From Nemopilema nomurai (Eukaryota; Cnidaria; Scyphozoa; Rhizostomeae; Rhizostomatidae), in NCBI GenBank assembly GCA_003864495.1, contig ML133365.1, forward strand, positions 1,433,856 to 1,497,855: a stretch of DNA of 64,000 nucleotides. Reading direction: 5' to 3'. Below are positions 35,419 to 46,165 of the stretch, one piece after another (the stretch's first letter is position 1; each line of letters starts with the position of its first letter). The notes below the pieces were generated by a model that saw nothing but the letters and a program-made list of their open reading frames with translations, ran no database searches and had not been told where the DNA came from. The position numbers and the translations under genes are program-made.

Positions 35419-38030
35419 CAGTGGCGGAAATTCGGGTTTTATTTGGGGGGGGGCTCAGGCTCACGATTTTCCGACAAGTAGACAGACACAACAAAATTTC
35501 ATTGGCGTTATAAGAAAAATTACCAAACTTGAAGAGCAAACTTTTATTAACAAATGCAGCTTAAATTAAAGGAAATTCAAAATTATTTAAACCCCTTGTT
35601 GCATTGGAAACACAAGAAATTAGTAAATCAATGAATGTGGTGAACGTAAGCTAATTAATGTTACTGATTAATGTATAAATTTCAAGGGCAAAAATATAAA
35701 ACTATATTTGGAGAAGCGATCAAAGAGAAAATTTATTTCGTTGGTGCATCATTGATGCGAAGACATCTAGAGCATGGCTTAAATCAACTGCTCTCTATGG
35801 CTCAATGGAGATGTAAATTTGATGTTTTTTGCTGATTCATTGTTGTCCCTTGGTAAGATTTGATCAGCATTAATTTCGAGAAAGACCTTTCTGTCTCGGC
35901 ACTTGTGACCGGAAAAAAACTTGGTAGAGCTTGTACAAATTTGGAAAATTTTTGTACAGTTTTGAAATATACAAAAACTTGAAAACGCGCTTAACACTAG
36001 TGCACTGGTAGCTCATTTCCTTTGATTTAAACACTTTTTGAAAATGGCAATGCGCTTCTTCGTGGGTATTCAACGCCGCTGCTTTCTTTGAATTCAGCTT
36101 GGAGCAAAGAATATTCCTGGAATACTTCCTCCTTTATGTCTCCAGAGCCGTTATCAGGACCATTTTCCTGGAAAAAGGACTTCCAAACAACGCCTGTTCT
36201 CCTCGGGGGCTGATTCAGTAGACGTTCTGGCATCAAACATTGGAAAGCCCTAAGGATGTCCCTGTGGTTACTGAATCTGTCAATCATCTGCTGCTTGATC
36301 ATATCTAATGCGTAGTAGAACACATCGGTCTTAAACAATTGCTTAGGGTCTTTTGCTGTTTCGTCAGAGGAAACATCATCAAAATGTCGCTTTCTCTTTT
36401 GAGGCCTTTTCTCTTGAAAGTCGGACTTTCCCCGGCATTGGCAGCAACCTTTCTTGCACGTTCTAAAAATTCTTCCAATTTCTGTTTATTTCTCATTTCA
36501 CTGAGGTTTTTAATACTTGAATCTATAAGGTCAAGCGCTTCACCCAAATCAATGTCACTTTCCTGCAGAGCTTTATTTACGATGTTTGTTGTTTGAAGAA
36601 TTTCCTTGAAAATGATTGTCACCAATGTGAATTCAAATTTTTTACAAAAGCGTAGAAGTCCACTTGCTCTACTGACAACTTCTGTTTCAGTTTCCACGTC
36701 TACTACATCTTCTAGCATGGCAATTATTGCTGGGTAGGTATCCATCACCTTAACAACTTGACTATGAGACTTCCAATGCGTGAGTGGGTGGTACTTTAAT
36801 GTTCTGATGGTGTCGAAACCAAGCTCTTTTTAGACCTGCTGAAAGTGCTCGTTGTGCTTAGGGCTAGCCTCGATAAAGTTGTACAGCTCTTCCAGGTTTG
36901 CAAAAAAAAATTTAAACTTCACATTTCAATTTAATGCCTAAAGAAGCACAAGGTTTAAGGACATGACATGCACAATGTACACTTTTGACAAAGGGGTTGG
37001 CACTGATAATCCTTGCATTTAGCCCTTTATACTGTCCTTGCATGTTAGCGGCTCCGTCTGTTCCAATTCCTCTCAAATCTTTCAAATTTCAACCAAATGA
37101 TTCGAGCTGCCTTTTAACTTCATCAAAAAACAACTCCCTGGTTGTCGAAACAACATCTTTAAACGTGAGAAATGTCTCATAAATTTCGCCTTCGAGAGCA
37201 TACCTTAAAATAAAGGTTACTTGCTCTTTTTTCGAAGCATCTGCTGTTTCGTCTATCAGCATGGAAAATTTCTGCAGATCTAATCTCTTCCATGATCTCC
37301 CTTCGCAGCACCTCAGCAATTGAGTGGACCATTTCATTTTAGGCAGCTGAACTTGTGTAGTTGGCATATTATGGGTTCGCTTCCAGCTGCTTTGCAAGAG
37401 TCATATCATACATTGCTAAAGTTCCTTAAAGTTTGCATAAGTTCCTTAAAGTTTCATCTGTTACTAGAACATGGACCTTCATTATTACCTCTGAATGCAA
37501 TATTTTGGCGAGCAAAAAATAGTGACAGTTGTAGGAGAGAAAACATTGATTTTCTGTTTGCTGCCATCTTCTTCTTTCTTTGGATGCTTGCAATTTTGGC
37601 ACTTGTTGAGAGGCAATTCTTAATATTCTGCCCTGATATGTAGGTTGAATACTTAAATGCTGCCGTTAAGTGAATTTCAGTGTTCTTGTGTTGCCTTATT
37701 TTTGTTAGAGCTTTATTCCAATTGGTCACGCCTAGTTGTGTCCAGGTTTTATCATAATATGGCATCGTTTCTGGTATGAATAAGAGGCACCAAAAACAAA
37801 ACATGCACTTTCGCCTTCAGTAATGGAGCGCATGAAGTGTCACAAGAAACGACCCCTATTGTTAAGTAACAAACCCTAGTTTTCAAAATGTGGGACACAA
37901 AAAATGTCAGTCATCTTGGATGGGCTTTCGGCATGCTCGACGTTTGTAAAATTTCCGACGACAGCCTGAATTATCCGACGACAAGATAATTGGGCGGGGC
38001 ACCCCCAAACCCTCGTAATTTCCGCCACTG
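35419..38030. mobile_element. hAT element A, nested, with perfect 8 bp target duplication
   Basis: The ends CAGTGGCGGAAATT (35419-35432) and AATTTCCGCCACTG (38017-38030) are perfect 14 bp inverted repeats flanked by CTTGAGTA on both sides (35411-35418, 38031-38038). This is a diagnostic hAT insertion, younger than hAT element B in which it sits. Confidence 0.93.
35779..37804 (-). pseudogene. hAT transposase of element A (DUF4371/ZMYM type)
   Basis: From the minus 5' side: WTQLGVTNWNKALTKIRQH (zinc-finger/TTF-like region) and KKKMAANRKSMFSLLQL; then the DUF4371-like core with KFSMLIDETADASKKEQVTF (first catalytic Asp region) and SFG. After further frame breaks come helical segments (IKNLSEMRNKQKLEEF, YALDMIKQQMIDRFSNHRD) and a weak C-terminal dimerisation region (LYKLYQVFFRSQVP, about 35930). 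At least four frame changes occur. It belongs to the hAT group related to vertebrate ZMYM genes. The order of pieces is correct, so this is a decayed autonomous copy rather than scattered fragments. Confidence 0.72.
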
Positions 38031-38223
38031 CTTGAGTATACCTTGTCAACGAAACAGTTTCTTTTTTCTAAACTTTAAAATTCTTCACATTGCAAACTAA
38101 GGGGATTTATTCCTTTCCAATGCAAAGCAGAGACAAGACTTCTTTAACATGAAGCAAAAATATTCAAAATTGTCAGAATTAAGAGATGGAGAAAATCAAA
38201 ATTACTATGAAGCCTTTTACTAT

Positions 38224-38296
38224 GACTCGATAGCTCAGCAGAAGAGCACTTGGCGTACAAAATCAAAGGTCGTGAGTTCGATTCCCGCTTGGGTCG
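38224..38296 (+). tRNA. tRNA-like sequence, probably a tRNA-derived SINE head or tRNA pseudogene
   Basis: A 73 nt segment starts gactcga and ends ttgggtc plus G. These ends form a 7 bp acceptor stem with two G-T wobbles. The A box tagctcagcagaagagc gives a GCTC/GAGC D-arm, and the B box gagttcgattcc gives a canonical T-loop with one mismatch in the stem. The anticodon stem does not fold well, so no isotype is assigned. It lies between the ends of nested hAT elements. The sequence downstream to about 38390 may be a SINE body, which suggests an inserted SINE rather than a working tRNA gene. Confidence 0.5.
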
Positions 38297-38454
38297 GTTA
38301 TTTTTCCGCACTCTCTTTGATCCTATGTAGCCTTTTTGCAAATTGTTCAAAAGCATCTAGGAAGAATAATGGATGAATGTTTCTGTAGAACGTGAAGTTT
38401 TCAACTGCGCATCGTATTCTCGACCATAACATGATCATCAGGGTACGATAAACA

Positions 38455-38612
38455 ATTATTAAATCTGGATGCAGTTCTTCAATGCAAGGCGAGGCTGGAG
38501 GCGATAAAATGGAGGCTCACGTAAAACAATTATTAAATCTGGATTCAGTTCTTCAATGCAAGGTGAGGCTGGAGGCTCACGTAAAACAATTATTAAATCT
38601 GGATGCAGTACA
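38455..38612. repeat. About 65-75 bp direct tandem repeat, 2.4 copies
   Basis: The unit begins aacaattattaaatctggat and ends gaggctcacgtaa; copies start near 38450, 38524 and 38585. The first copy has an extra cgataaaatgg. The repeat sits just 3' of the hAT element B transposase stop and may be subterminal sequence of that element. Confidence 0.75.
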
Positions 38613-38615
38613 AAG

Positions 38616-40194
38616 TTAATAAAGTTCAGAATTTATTGCTTCATAATTTTCATCAAGATTGCTGTCTGATTTCAACAGATTAATGAGGGAAAGGCTTCTC
38701 TTGCATTTGCGAGCGAATGTTTCAATTACTTCTTTGATATTTATTTTGAGATCTTTGTGGGTGTAAAGGCTGGCGAGTCCATTTAAGCGGTCTTGAGACA
38801 TTGTGCTTCTTGTATAGGTTTTAAGAAGCCGAATAGCTAGCTGATGCAGATCTTTCTCAGCTACAGCTTGTCACAAGAAGAACAGCTAAAATTCTCAATG
38901 CAGTAGAAATATTTGGAAAGAAAATTGGGTTTGTTTCCTTCAACGTTTCTGCAATAGTTTCCGGCAGCATGTTATCCGGTACATTACATCAAAACGACTC
39001 CCAATTATCCACTTCATAGGAAAGATTTGAGACATCCGGAAGATCATCTGCATACTGGTTATAAAAATGTTCAAAATCAATTTTCAACTTCTTGTCAACG
39101 CGCTGTATTTTTACTCTTTTGTTCTCCCTGCTGCCTTGAATTTTAGAAGATATTGCCTTGATTCTCTTAAGTTGCGGTACATTTCCCCCAGCATTTAGAA
39201 TGTCAGCATCTTGAATGGATCGTTTGTGGCCAATAACAGAGCACTCTTTGTCAGATGACCTAATGATGGCCGGAACTATAGAGAGACCGTTTAAGGCGAT
39301 ACAATTTTCATGTGAAAATCTTGACAGAAACTGCTGTAGAAGATGATCCAAGAATGGAATAGAAATGTTGACCTTGTAGTGGCTGGATACGTCAGAAGAT
39401 GGAGCATTATTTTTAACTTCTGTTTACTGCAGACCCTATAGGCCATGACAGGTGCTTCAACTCTCTCTGCTAATTCACACGAATCTTGAAACCACTGTCT
39501 GTGATAGGTTTCAATTTCACTTCAGACTTTTTGCAAGGATATAATTGTTGTTTTGACCATCTAAAGCCCTTTCAAGATATCGACCTCCACATCTTGAAGT
39601 TGAACAGTAGCAGCGTGAGTATATCCAAGGCTGTTCCTTACCACAGTGAGAGTCATTAGAAAGTTGAAGTTTACCAGCAATAACCAAAAAGAAGATGCAT
39701 CAGCTGCACATGAATTCCAACTCCTGTCTCTGTTTTGGCTGATGAATAACATTGTTTCCACTATAGCTTCAAAAATTTCGAGGAATCTACCCAGACCATC
39801 GATATGCATAACCCACCTGGTACGACAAACATCCAAAAGCTTTGTATATTTACAATTTGGATTCGTCTTCTTAATATTGGCTTCCAATAGTTGAGACAAA
39901 AGAGCTATTGAGACAAATGCCAATAACGAACATTTTTTAAAAACTAGTTTAAAAACGAACATTATACCATTTTGTAAAAAAATGAGAGGGAACATCGTCG
40001 AGGGCCTTGCAAACACAGTTGGTAAAACAGTAGCTTACGAACAAAAGAATGTGAAAATTACTTCGCAAGAAAAAAATTCTTTCCTGGTTCCACATGCATT
40101 TTTCAACAGACAAAGGAGCAAGCTTCCCAAGTTTAGTAAGTTCCAATGCTGACAGGGTTCTCAAGCTCTCCAAATCTTTTCCGAGGAGATCCAT
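38616..40194 (-). pseudogene. hAT transposase of element B
   Basis: From 40194: CMWNQERIFF, then LLEANIKKTNPNCKY, LLDVCRTRWVMHIDGLGRF (the conserved CxTRW block of the hAT RNase-H domain) and EIFEAIVETMLFISQNRD. At 39351-38989 is PFLDHLLQQFLSRFSHEN, and the C-terminal dimerisation motif SQDRLNGLASLYTHKDLKIN ends the frame at 38616. It resembles the P52rIPK/ZMYM1-like hAT group. Several stops and frameshifts separate the blocks and the N-terminal BED finger is not seen. Together with the perfect terminal repeats at 35061 and 40833 this is a decayed autonomous element. Confidence 0.78.
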
Positions 40195-41604
40195 GATAAC
40201 TAAGATTTTTTTTGAATCCGCGGGAACAGAATGCTGATCAATGATACAGAATTGAAATGAGGTTCCTGATCATTTTCAAAATCACCCATCACCCTCCTAT
40301 CACTAGTATCACCCTGGTATCAGTTGCGGCACTTGTGCGGCATTTGGAGGTTCCAAATAACCATACGCTGAACGTTCCCCATATATTTCACATATACAAG
40401 AAATCTCTCATACATCTCATCGATGCCGCAAGGACAACAATATAAATGACGTAGGGTCACAAAATCGATTGTTTAAAGCTGTGCGGGCAACAAAAATTAT
40501 TATGCGAAATGCCGCAAAAATAATTTATGTCAAATCATCTCTTGCAGCGAACAGGATCATGTAATCAAAATAACAGAATCCTTTATTCGTTCAATACGAG
40601 GCAAAACAATATTGTTGCTGAAGGACCAATGGACCAATAAGGAAAATAGATACCAGCAAAGTAAAAAATCAAAGGGCGCAATACCCAATAAATGGGGTAT
40701 TCGGGAGAAGTGAGAACGTAGGCCATACGCAAAGAAATGAGAGAATGTTTTGAGAGTAGGTTTTCTTAATATCTTTCCGGCGGCAGATTACTGCCTTAAG
40801 CAAGGCATTTGCGGCACCCTAGATCCGCCCCTGTTAATAATGATAATAATCCTAAGACGACATTGTTTATGAAAAGATAATTTGTCATGTTTGGATGGCA
40901 ATATAAGATCAAAATACTTACCCTTTTCTTTGCCCCATTGTGATGTAGAATGAATGATGTTCTGTATGCAAGAGCAGACAGTTAAGGGCACCTAGTTCTC
41001 AACAATTATGCAGCTGTCAACGCAAAACCAGGAATGGTGGTATCCTTTGCTGTTCCTTCCAAGATTTTCACCTGGCGCTTTTTTGCGCAACAAAACACTT
41101 TGTAAAACTTTGTGCAAAGTTGGTGCTCTTGTTGCCAATTCCCCAATTATTGCATAATTTTTAAAATTTAGTAAGTCACGGCAGGATGTTTTTGATAAGA
41201 TGCTTCGGTATTTTCGACTTGTATTTCTTCTTGTTTCCTCTTGTTTGACTTCTTCAATAACTTTAAAAAAGTGACCCTTTAAATGTATGCATGTGGCAAT
41301 TTGCTTAATCCTATCAAAGTATTTCCCCTAAGCCAAGTATTTTATAATTGAAGCAACTTCAGCTGAGTTTATTGCTGTTACCTTTTCTCCAGATAGATAG
41401 CTGACCTCCACCTTTGGAAATTTAAAGATGTAAGTAAACAACTTTTTAAGTCCTCAGGTCTCATTCCTAAACAAAGTGAATACTGACAGCTACATTTATA
41501 AAAAAGAGTAAATGTTAACCATAAAGTAAAGAAAATAAATTAGTCAAATCATTGAGTAAATGATTTTATAAAAAAATGATAGTACGCACAACTTTGGTGC
41601 TAAA

Positions 41605-41760
41605 GCCTGGTTCCCACTTGGTCGTTTGGGTCGTTTGGGTCGTTGGAAAATACCCAAACGACTAAAAAGACACAGTGGCAACGTAACTGCCAACGACCCA
41701 AGATACCCCAAAAGACTCAAACGACAGAAAAATTCTATCTCAGCGACCCAAAATAACCAC
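41605..41760. repeat. Terminal region of Harbinger element 2 with GTCGTTTGGG repeats
   Basis: The stretch opens gcctggttcccacttggtcg and holds three direct gtcgtttggg/gtcgttgg copies, then several inverted copies (cccaaacgac, ccaacgaccc, ctcaaacgac). Such motif-dense ends are typical binding arrays for Harbinger Myb/MADF partners. The opposite end has not been found and is probably lost at the piggyBac fragment near 46850. Confidence 0.6.
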
Positions 41761-41882
41761 GCATGAATGATTTTTGCAAGTGCAGACCGACGAACGACTC
41801 AAACGATCAACGCAAAGACCCACTTTCTCTTCATGGAAACGAGATTTTCTTATTACCGTGTTTTGGCTAGAACAAAAACAAG

Positions 41883-42846
41883 ATGGCTTTATTTTCCGCG
41901 GCAACCATCATGGAAGAAGTTCAGAGATACGAGTGCCTCTACAACAAACACTCGAAAGATTTTAAAGATAGATATAAGAAAATTAATTCGTGGAAAGCCA
42001 TTGCACATAAATTTAGCGACCTAACACCTGCAGATGCGGAAAAGAAATTCAAGAACATAAGGTCATCTTACACAAGATTTCTGAAGAAGGTCAAGGCTGC
42101 GCCTTCAGGATCTGCAAGAGATTATATAAGCATCCCAAAAGATTTCGTGGGTCTTGATTGGCTCGATAATTTTATTGAACATCGGAAGACATGGAGTAAT
42201 GTTCCCAGCGAGGCCGTGACTCAAAAGAGAAACAATCCGATAACATTTAGAGAGGAGATTGAAGAACATGACGGCGAGGATCACGATTCTGATTTATCAA
42301 TTGACGTTGTAGATAGCCCTGTCATTACAGATGATACTCATGAGGCAACTTTCCCTGATAACAATTTTGAAAATTCTCAAGCAACTTTCCCTAAAGAGCA
42401 ACAGAATTCATCTTCGTCATCTGGTGCTTCTGCTTCAAGTACTGTTGCTGTTAATGCACAGGAAAAAAAGAAAAGACCTTGGTCTTTAAACGAAAAGAAG
42501 CCTAGCAAAGATGCAATTGACCATGCAATTCTTGATACTGCAAATTCTTTAAGAGAAACGCTGACAAAAGCAAGAGAACAAGTTTGTCAACACCCTGATT
42601 TTGGGGATGAGGATAGTCAGTTTGTTGCAGTTTGATTCCAAGGTTTAGAAGATTTGAGCAAAGACAAAAAGCATATCTGAGATTACAAATTGAACAGCTT
42701 TTGTTCAATGCTGAGTTTCCATTGCAAGCACCATACCAGCAAGCAGCACCTGTGCAATGTCCCTCATCTCAAGGATTTGCCACCCAAACCCATCCAGTAG
42801 CAAGTTCATATCATGCACCATCACCAAGAAATTATACACAACTTTG
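41883..42846 (+). pseudogene. MADF-domain DNA-binding partner of Harbinger element 2
   Basis: The start at 41883 gives MALFSAATIMEEVQRYECL, and the MADF domain (MADF_DNA_bdg) follows: YNKHSKDFKDRYKKINSWKA, DAEKKFKNIRSSYTRFLKKV and LDWLDNFIEHRKTWSN. A Ser-rich acidic linker precedes KKKRPWSLNEKKPSKDAIDH. A frame slip at about 42635 separates the C-terminal helix FEQRQKAYLRLQIEQLLFNA, characteristic of these partners, from the rest; the tail ends at 42846. Apart from that single slip it is intact, 250 codons plus about 70. It would bind the adjacent repeat array and recruit the transposase encoded convergently at 43377-46849. Confidence 0.82.
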
Positions 42847-42849
42847 ACT

Positions 42850-43376
42850 TTATACATTTTTATTCATACATTTTTGTTCCTGGAAAAGAAGATTGTAAAC
42901 TATTCTGATTGATAACAACCACAAAATTGTTTCTATACCCCGAGTAACCTATTATTTTGTTCAATTTGACTATTTGCTCATGTTCAATATACTTTTATAT
43001 GAATTTTTGTTGACTATCACTTATTAAGGTACATCATATTGACATGTATTAACATCTGACAGCTAATTAGCTGCTAAATTAGCACATTTTCTATTATTTC
43101 TTTCAAGGCCTCACACCATGAAAATTTCAAACATTCATTAGGTTCCTTTTTATTGAGAAAGTGCTATATACCACAGCTATAGAGGCAATTTTAAATAATG
43201 GCCAAACAATTGTGGAATTAGCCGCAAAAGTCATACATTTGAAAAAAAGAATTGCTTATGTTAGTAGATATGTAAAGAATCTATTCTTTAGTTTTATGCA
43301 GATGAAGATTTATAAGGTGTACAAACCATTTCCCTTGCATTGATAGTAAATATAAACCCAGCTTTTAGGCACAATT
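42850..43376. other. Spacer between convergent Harbinger 2 genes
   Basis: AT-rich; only a 60-codon frame with no motif. Confidence 0.5.
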
Positions 43377-44439
43377 TTAGCAGACTCTTTGTATACATTT
43401 CTTGTACATAATGTGGTAAATGGTAAAGTTAAGTGTTCTTATAAGGAAACATTGAAACTTTTGAATTTGGCAGCTAAAGTTTATGCTTCCACAGCTTCTT
43501 ACATATTCATATTGCCAGGCAACAGAGCCATCTTCACTGTTGAAATATTTTTTGAATGTGTTCCTAATTTCTGCAGCTTCGAATTTGTACCTGTTCCCTT
43601 GACTGTGCTTCAAACGATGAAGGGTATTCCCATATTTTCTACAATAGCTCTCCAATCTCCTGGGTGAATATTTCCTGTGCTGTCTTCATTATCAATGAAG
43701 CCAGCAGGGGTGTAACTAGCTGTGTCTGTCAGCCGAAGATAGTTATGAAGGCATACAACTGCTTTAATAATCGTCTCTATAGTATGAGGTCTTGCTCTTA
43801 TTGGGCGATGGAAAATTGTCCACATGCTTTAACAATCGTCTCTATAGTATGCAGTGACGGATACAGGAATTAATTTGAGCGGGTTCCAAAGGGGGGCGGG
43901 GGCGTAGCCCCGGGAATTTTTTAGAGACCACGCCCTTAAAATCGCGGGAGAAAGTGGCAACGCCCATATTCACTAGCGAAATGAGCTTGTCGAGAGAAAA
44001 GAAGATGAATGAAATGTTAAGATATAAAGCAAAGTGTAATGAAAAGATCAATGGAATAAACTCTAAAATTTTGGCTTCCTGTCCCCCAAATGGTACAATA
44101 ACAACCATTTGTATAATCTGCTTAAAGCAGGGGTCCCATGGGGTGCCACCCACTCTTTATTGCAGGATTTATTTGTTGCAGCAACAGCTCTTTTACAAGG
44201 CAATAATTGACAAGGCAAGGCAAATATCAATGATCAGCAACAGTTCTTTAAAACACTGCAATAACTGAAAAGGCAAATATCAATTTCTTGCTTTATTCCT
44301 TTATTCTTAATTCCTTTATTCTTGCTTCAGAATGACCAATTTTCTTTGCAAAGAATAAACATGGAACACAAAAACACCGATTTGAAAATTTTGAAATAGC
44401 AAGCCAAGGAAAATCATTCAGCCAACTGAGTAAGAATTT

Positions 44440-45912
44440 TCTGGATTTGCCACACTCCAGTTTAAGAGGAAATTCAAAATCTTGTGGAGGGACTCAACCT
44501 TTAGGAAATCTGCAAGCTCAGAATCTTCTAGTAGATGTATTCCAGAAAAGACAAAGTGGCCAATTGATATCAAAAGAACTAACACTTCCAGAAAAAAAGA
44601 GGAAAGTAAGGTTTCTTTTCAGGGGTTGCTGAGTCACCAATGATACAATCAAACTCTTGTATTCGCTTTGCTCCCTTGGAAATACTTTTTTCCAATCAGT
44701 TGATTATTTCTTTAGAGAGTCTTTTGGGAGGCAGATTCAACTTTGTTTGAACAAATTTAGGTGCTGATACAGAAGTATGGGATTTACATGTTTTGCCTTG
44801 AGAATCTTCACCAATAAGAAGGATTGGGACAAAGTGGTTTGGATTAAAAGTATTATGTGAAGCTGTGCTGACATAGCCACACCTTGTCCAAAGAATGTGA
44901 ACCAATTGCTGACCTGTAACAAATTGTGGCAATATTTCTCTGTTTAAAAAATGATTAGTTGCATTGTTGCCTTTAGGGTAATGGGAATAGATTTTGGTGG
45001 AAATAGCAGAATGAAGACCAAGGTGCAAGGATGGTTTGCATAAAATTCAGAATTAACAAATAATTCAATGGCTGTGAGAATTCTTAGAGATGAACTGAGA
45101 CTTTCATTTCCACATAAAGCAATAGAGCAAGATTAAAAAGACAATTCCCATCACCAGTTGTTCTAAAATGAAAAATTATCATAACACTAAAGCTTTTAGT
45201 TTGCTGTATGCATATGCCTGGTAATATGATGATGAGAAAAGACCACCAAGGATGCAGGAACTATGGAATGGAGTGCTAAAATAATTACTTCAGCTCATAC
45301 TACGGGTAAATTAATACTAATACTCATGGGGTGCCAAGGAGGAGGGCTCATCTTCCTTGACCTTGTTGAAATTCAGGGTGACTTCAGGCTGGCAGGTCAA
45401 TGAATGAATTCTGAGCTGGTAACCGTCTATTGTGTGAATGAGCAGTTTTAAATGATTTTGTATACACAACATACAATATTCAACACAAATGTAAGTAAAG
45501 AGGAAAGACAGGTGTGGCATTTAGAAGTTGCCAAAGTGTGACTTTTAGGACAGTACCCCTGCTCATAGTTATAGACCTAACCGTGCATTTTGTCAGTCTC
45601 GGGTTTTTTACAGTTTTATAAGAGAGTGTCTTCGTTAAATTTAGCAAGGCTTCATAGTCAGAAACAAAAAGTCTTAACGAACCTTGCCGCAAATACTTTG
45701 CTCTCCTTTTGAGCAAGAGAAAACATTGAATATTTCATATCCTCGTCATAAATCCTGTAGAAACCGAGTCCTCGGGAAGTTTTGAAATATCAAAGTTCTT
45801 TACTTCGATAACCTTTTAATGTGACTTTTTCATTTTGTCTAAAGTTTGGTAATCTTCACCTACAAGTGCTGCAAGCAGCTCCTCGTAGTCACGCTCTAAC
45901 GTCGCCATTATG
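44440..45912 (-). other. Coding-like sequence of unknown origin inside hAT element C
   Basis: From 45912 the minus strand opens MATLERDYEELLAALVGEDY and soon stops. It continues as KVIEVKNFDISKLPEDSV and YEALLNLTKTLSYKTVKNPR, then at 45028-44640 as LPQFVTGQQLVHILWTRCGY, SAPKFVQTKLNLPPKRLSKE and KGAKRIQEFDCIIGD. The composition is protein-like but no transposase or known domain is recognised. It may be a decayed non-transposase ORF of the element or captured host sequence. Frames change repeatedly. Confidence 0.35.
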
Positions 45913-45966
45913 ATCACGGAAGCACGCATGGTCAGCGGTCAGAACCTTGGAATGGAAACCTGAAAT

Positions 45967-46165
45967 GGGTTCCAAGAGGGTTCCTTTGTTTGTAGCTAAA
46001 ACAATCTATTACAATAAATTGCCATGGCTACGACAGGGTTCCTTTCTTTCAAAATACAATATGGTACAATGAGCTGCCATGGCTACGACAGGGTTCCTTT
46101 CTTTAGAAGAATATAATACGTTACAAAAGATCACCATAGCTACGACAGGGTTCCTTTCTTTTATA
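45967..46165. repeat. About 55 bp tandem repeat, 3-4 copies
   Basis: The unit contains gctacgacagggttcctttc and is repeated at about 46027, 46082 and 46137, with a diverged copy near 45967. The motif gacagggttcc recurs at the very end of hAT element C (46387), so these are probably subterminal repeats of that element. Confidence 0.75.

Larger units (their letters stand above)
35061..40833. mobile_element. hAT element B with 16 bp perfect inverted ends
   Basis: CAGGGGCGGATCTAGG at 35061-35076 is exactly inverted at 40818-40833. The flanking octamers (tccctaat / ttaataat) do not match, so the target duplication has decayed or the element has recombined. It carries a hAT transposase on the minus strand (38616-40194) and is itself interrupted by hAT element A. 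It sits in the long intron of the DUF6589 gene. Confidence 0.75.
28330..41437 (-). pseudogene. DUF6589 protein, putative Academ-type transposase
   Basis: Segments in order on the minus strand: about 41437-40922 (PKVEVSYLSGEKVTAINSAE, APTLHKVLQSVLL, IQNIIHSTSQWGKEKG, then a GTAAGT donor); 31135 to about 30350 after a ttctcag acceptor (MSRQQVLAKLEEAGENHD, SFQIIGDNLDFFVNV, NIPAFADFRNCVENHIQHKY); 30080-29813 (MKNESVGSEMIEIMEEIQ, NLTEERARNLQGALSEGY); 29480 to about 28330 (VLYDIFYHPNSGQDPGTI, a C2H2-like CRYSGCRKRYKYRKIRDSHE, NLGMLLKNLEDAVKEGDGER, LSIRSGHLKIRNKIKDF). The order matches DUF6589 proteins without gaps. Stops and frame changes are common. The 40921-31136 intron contains the helicase C-terminal exons and three inserted elements. 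Pairing with a RecQ-like helicase suggests an AcademH-like transposon; that assignment is inference. Confidence 0.68.

Noticed and set aside
38224..38296. Functional tRNA gene with a specific anticodon
   Set aside because: The anticodon stem does not pair acceptably, so no isotype can be supported; kept only as tRNA-like.
43954..44268. A 104-codon plus-strand frame inside hAT C
   Set aside because: No hAT domain or other motif; it ends in low-complexity sequence and is not needed to explain the element.
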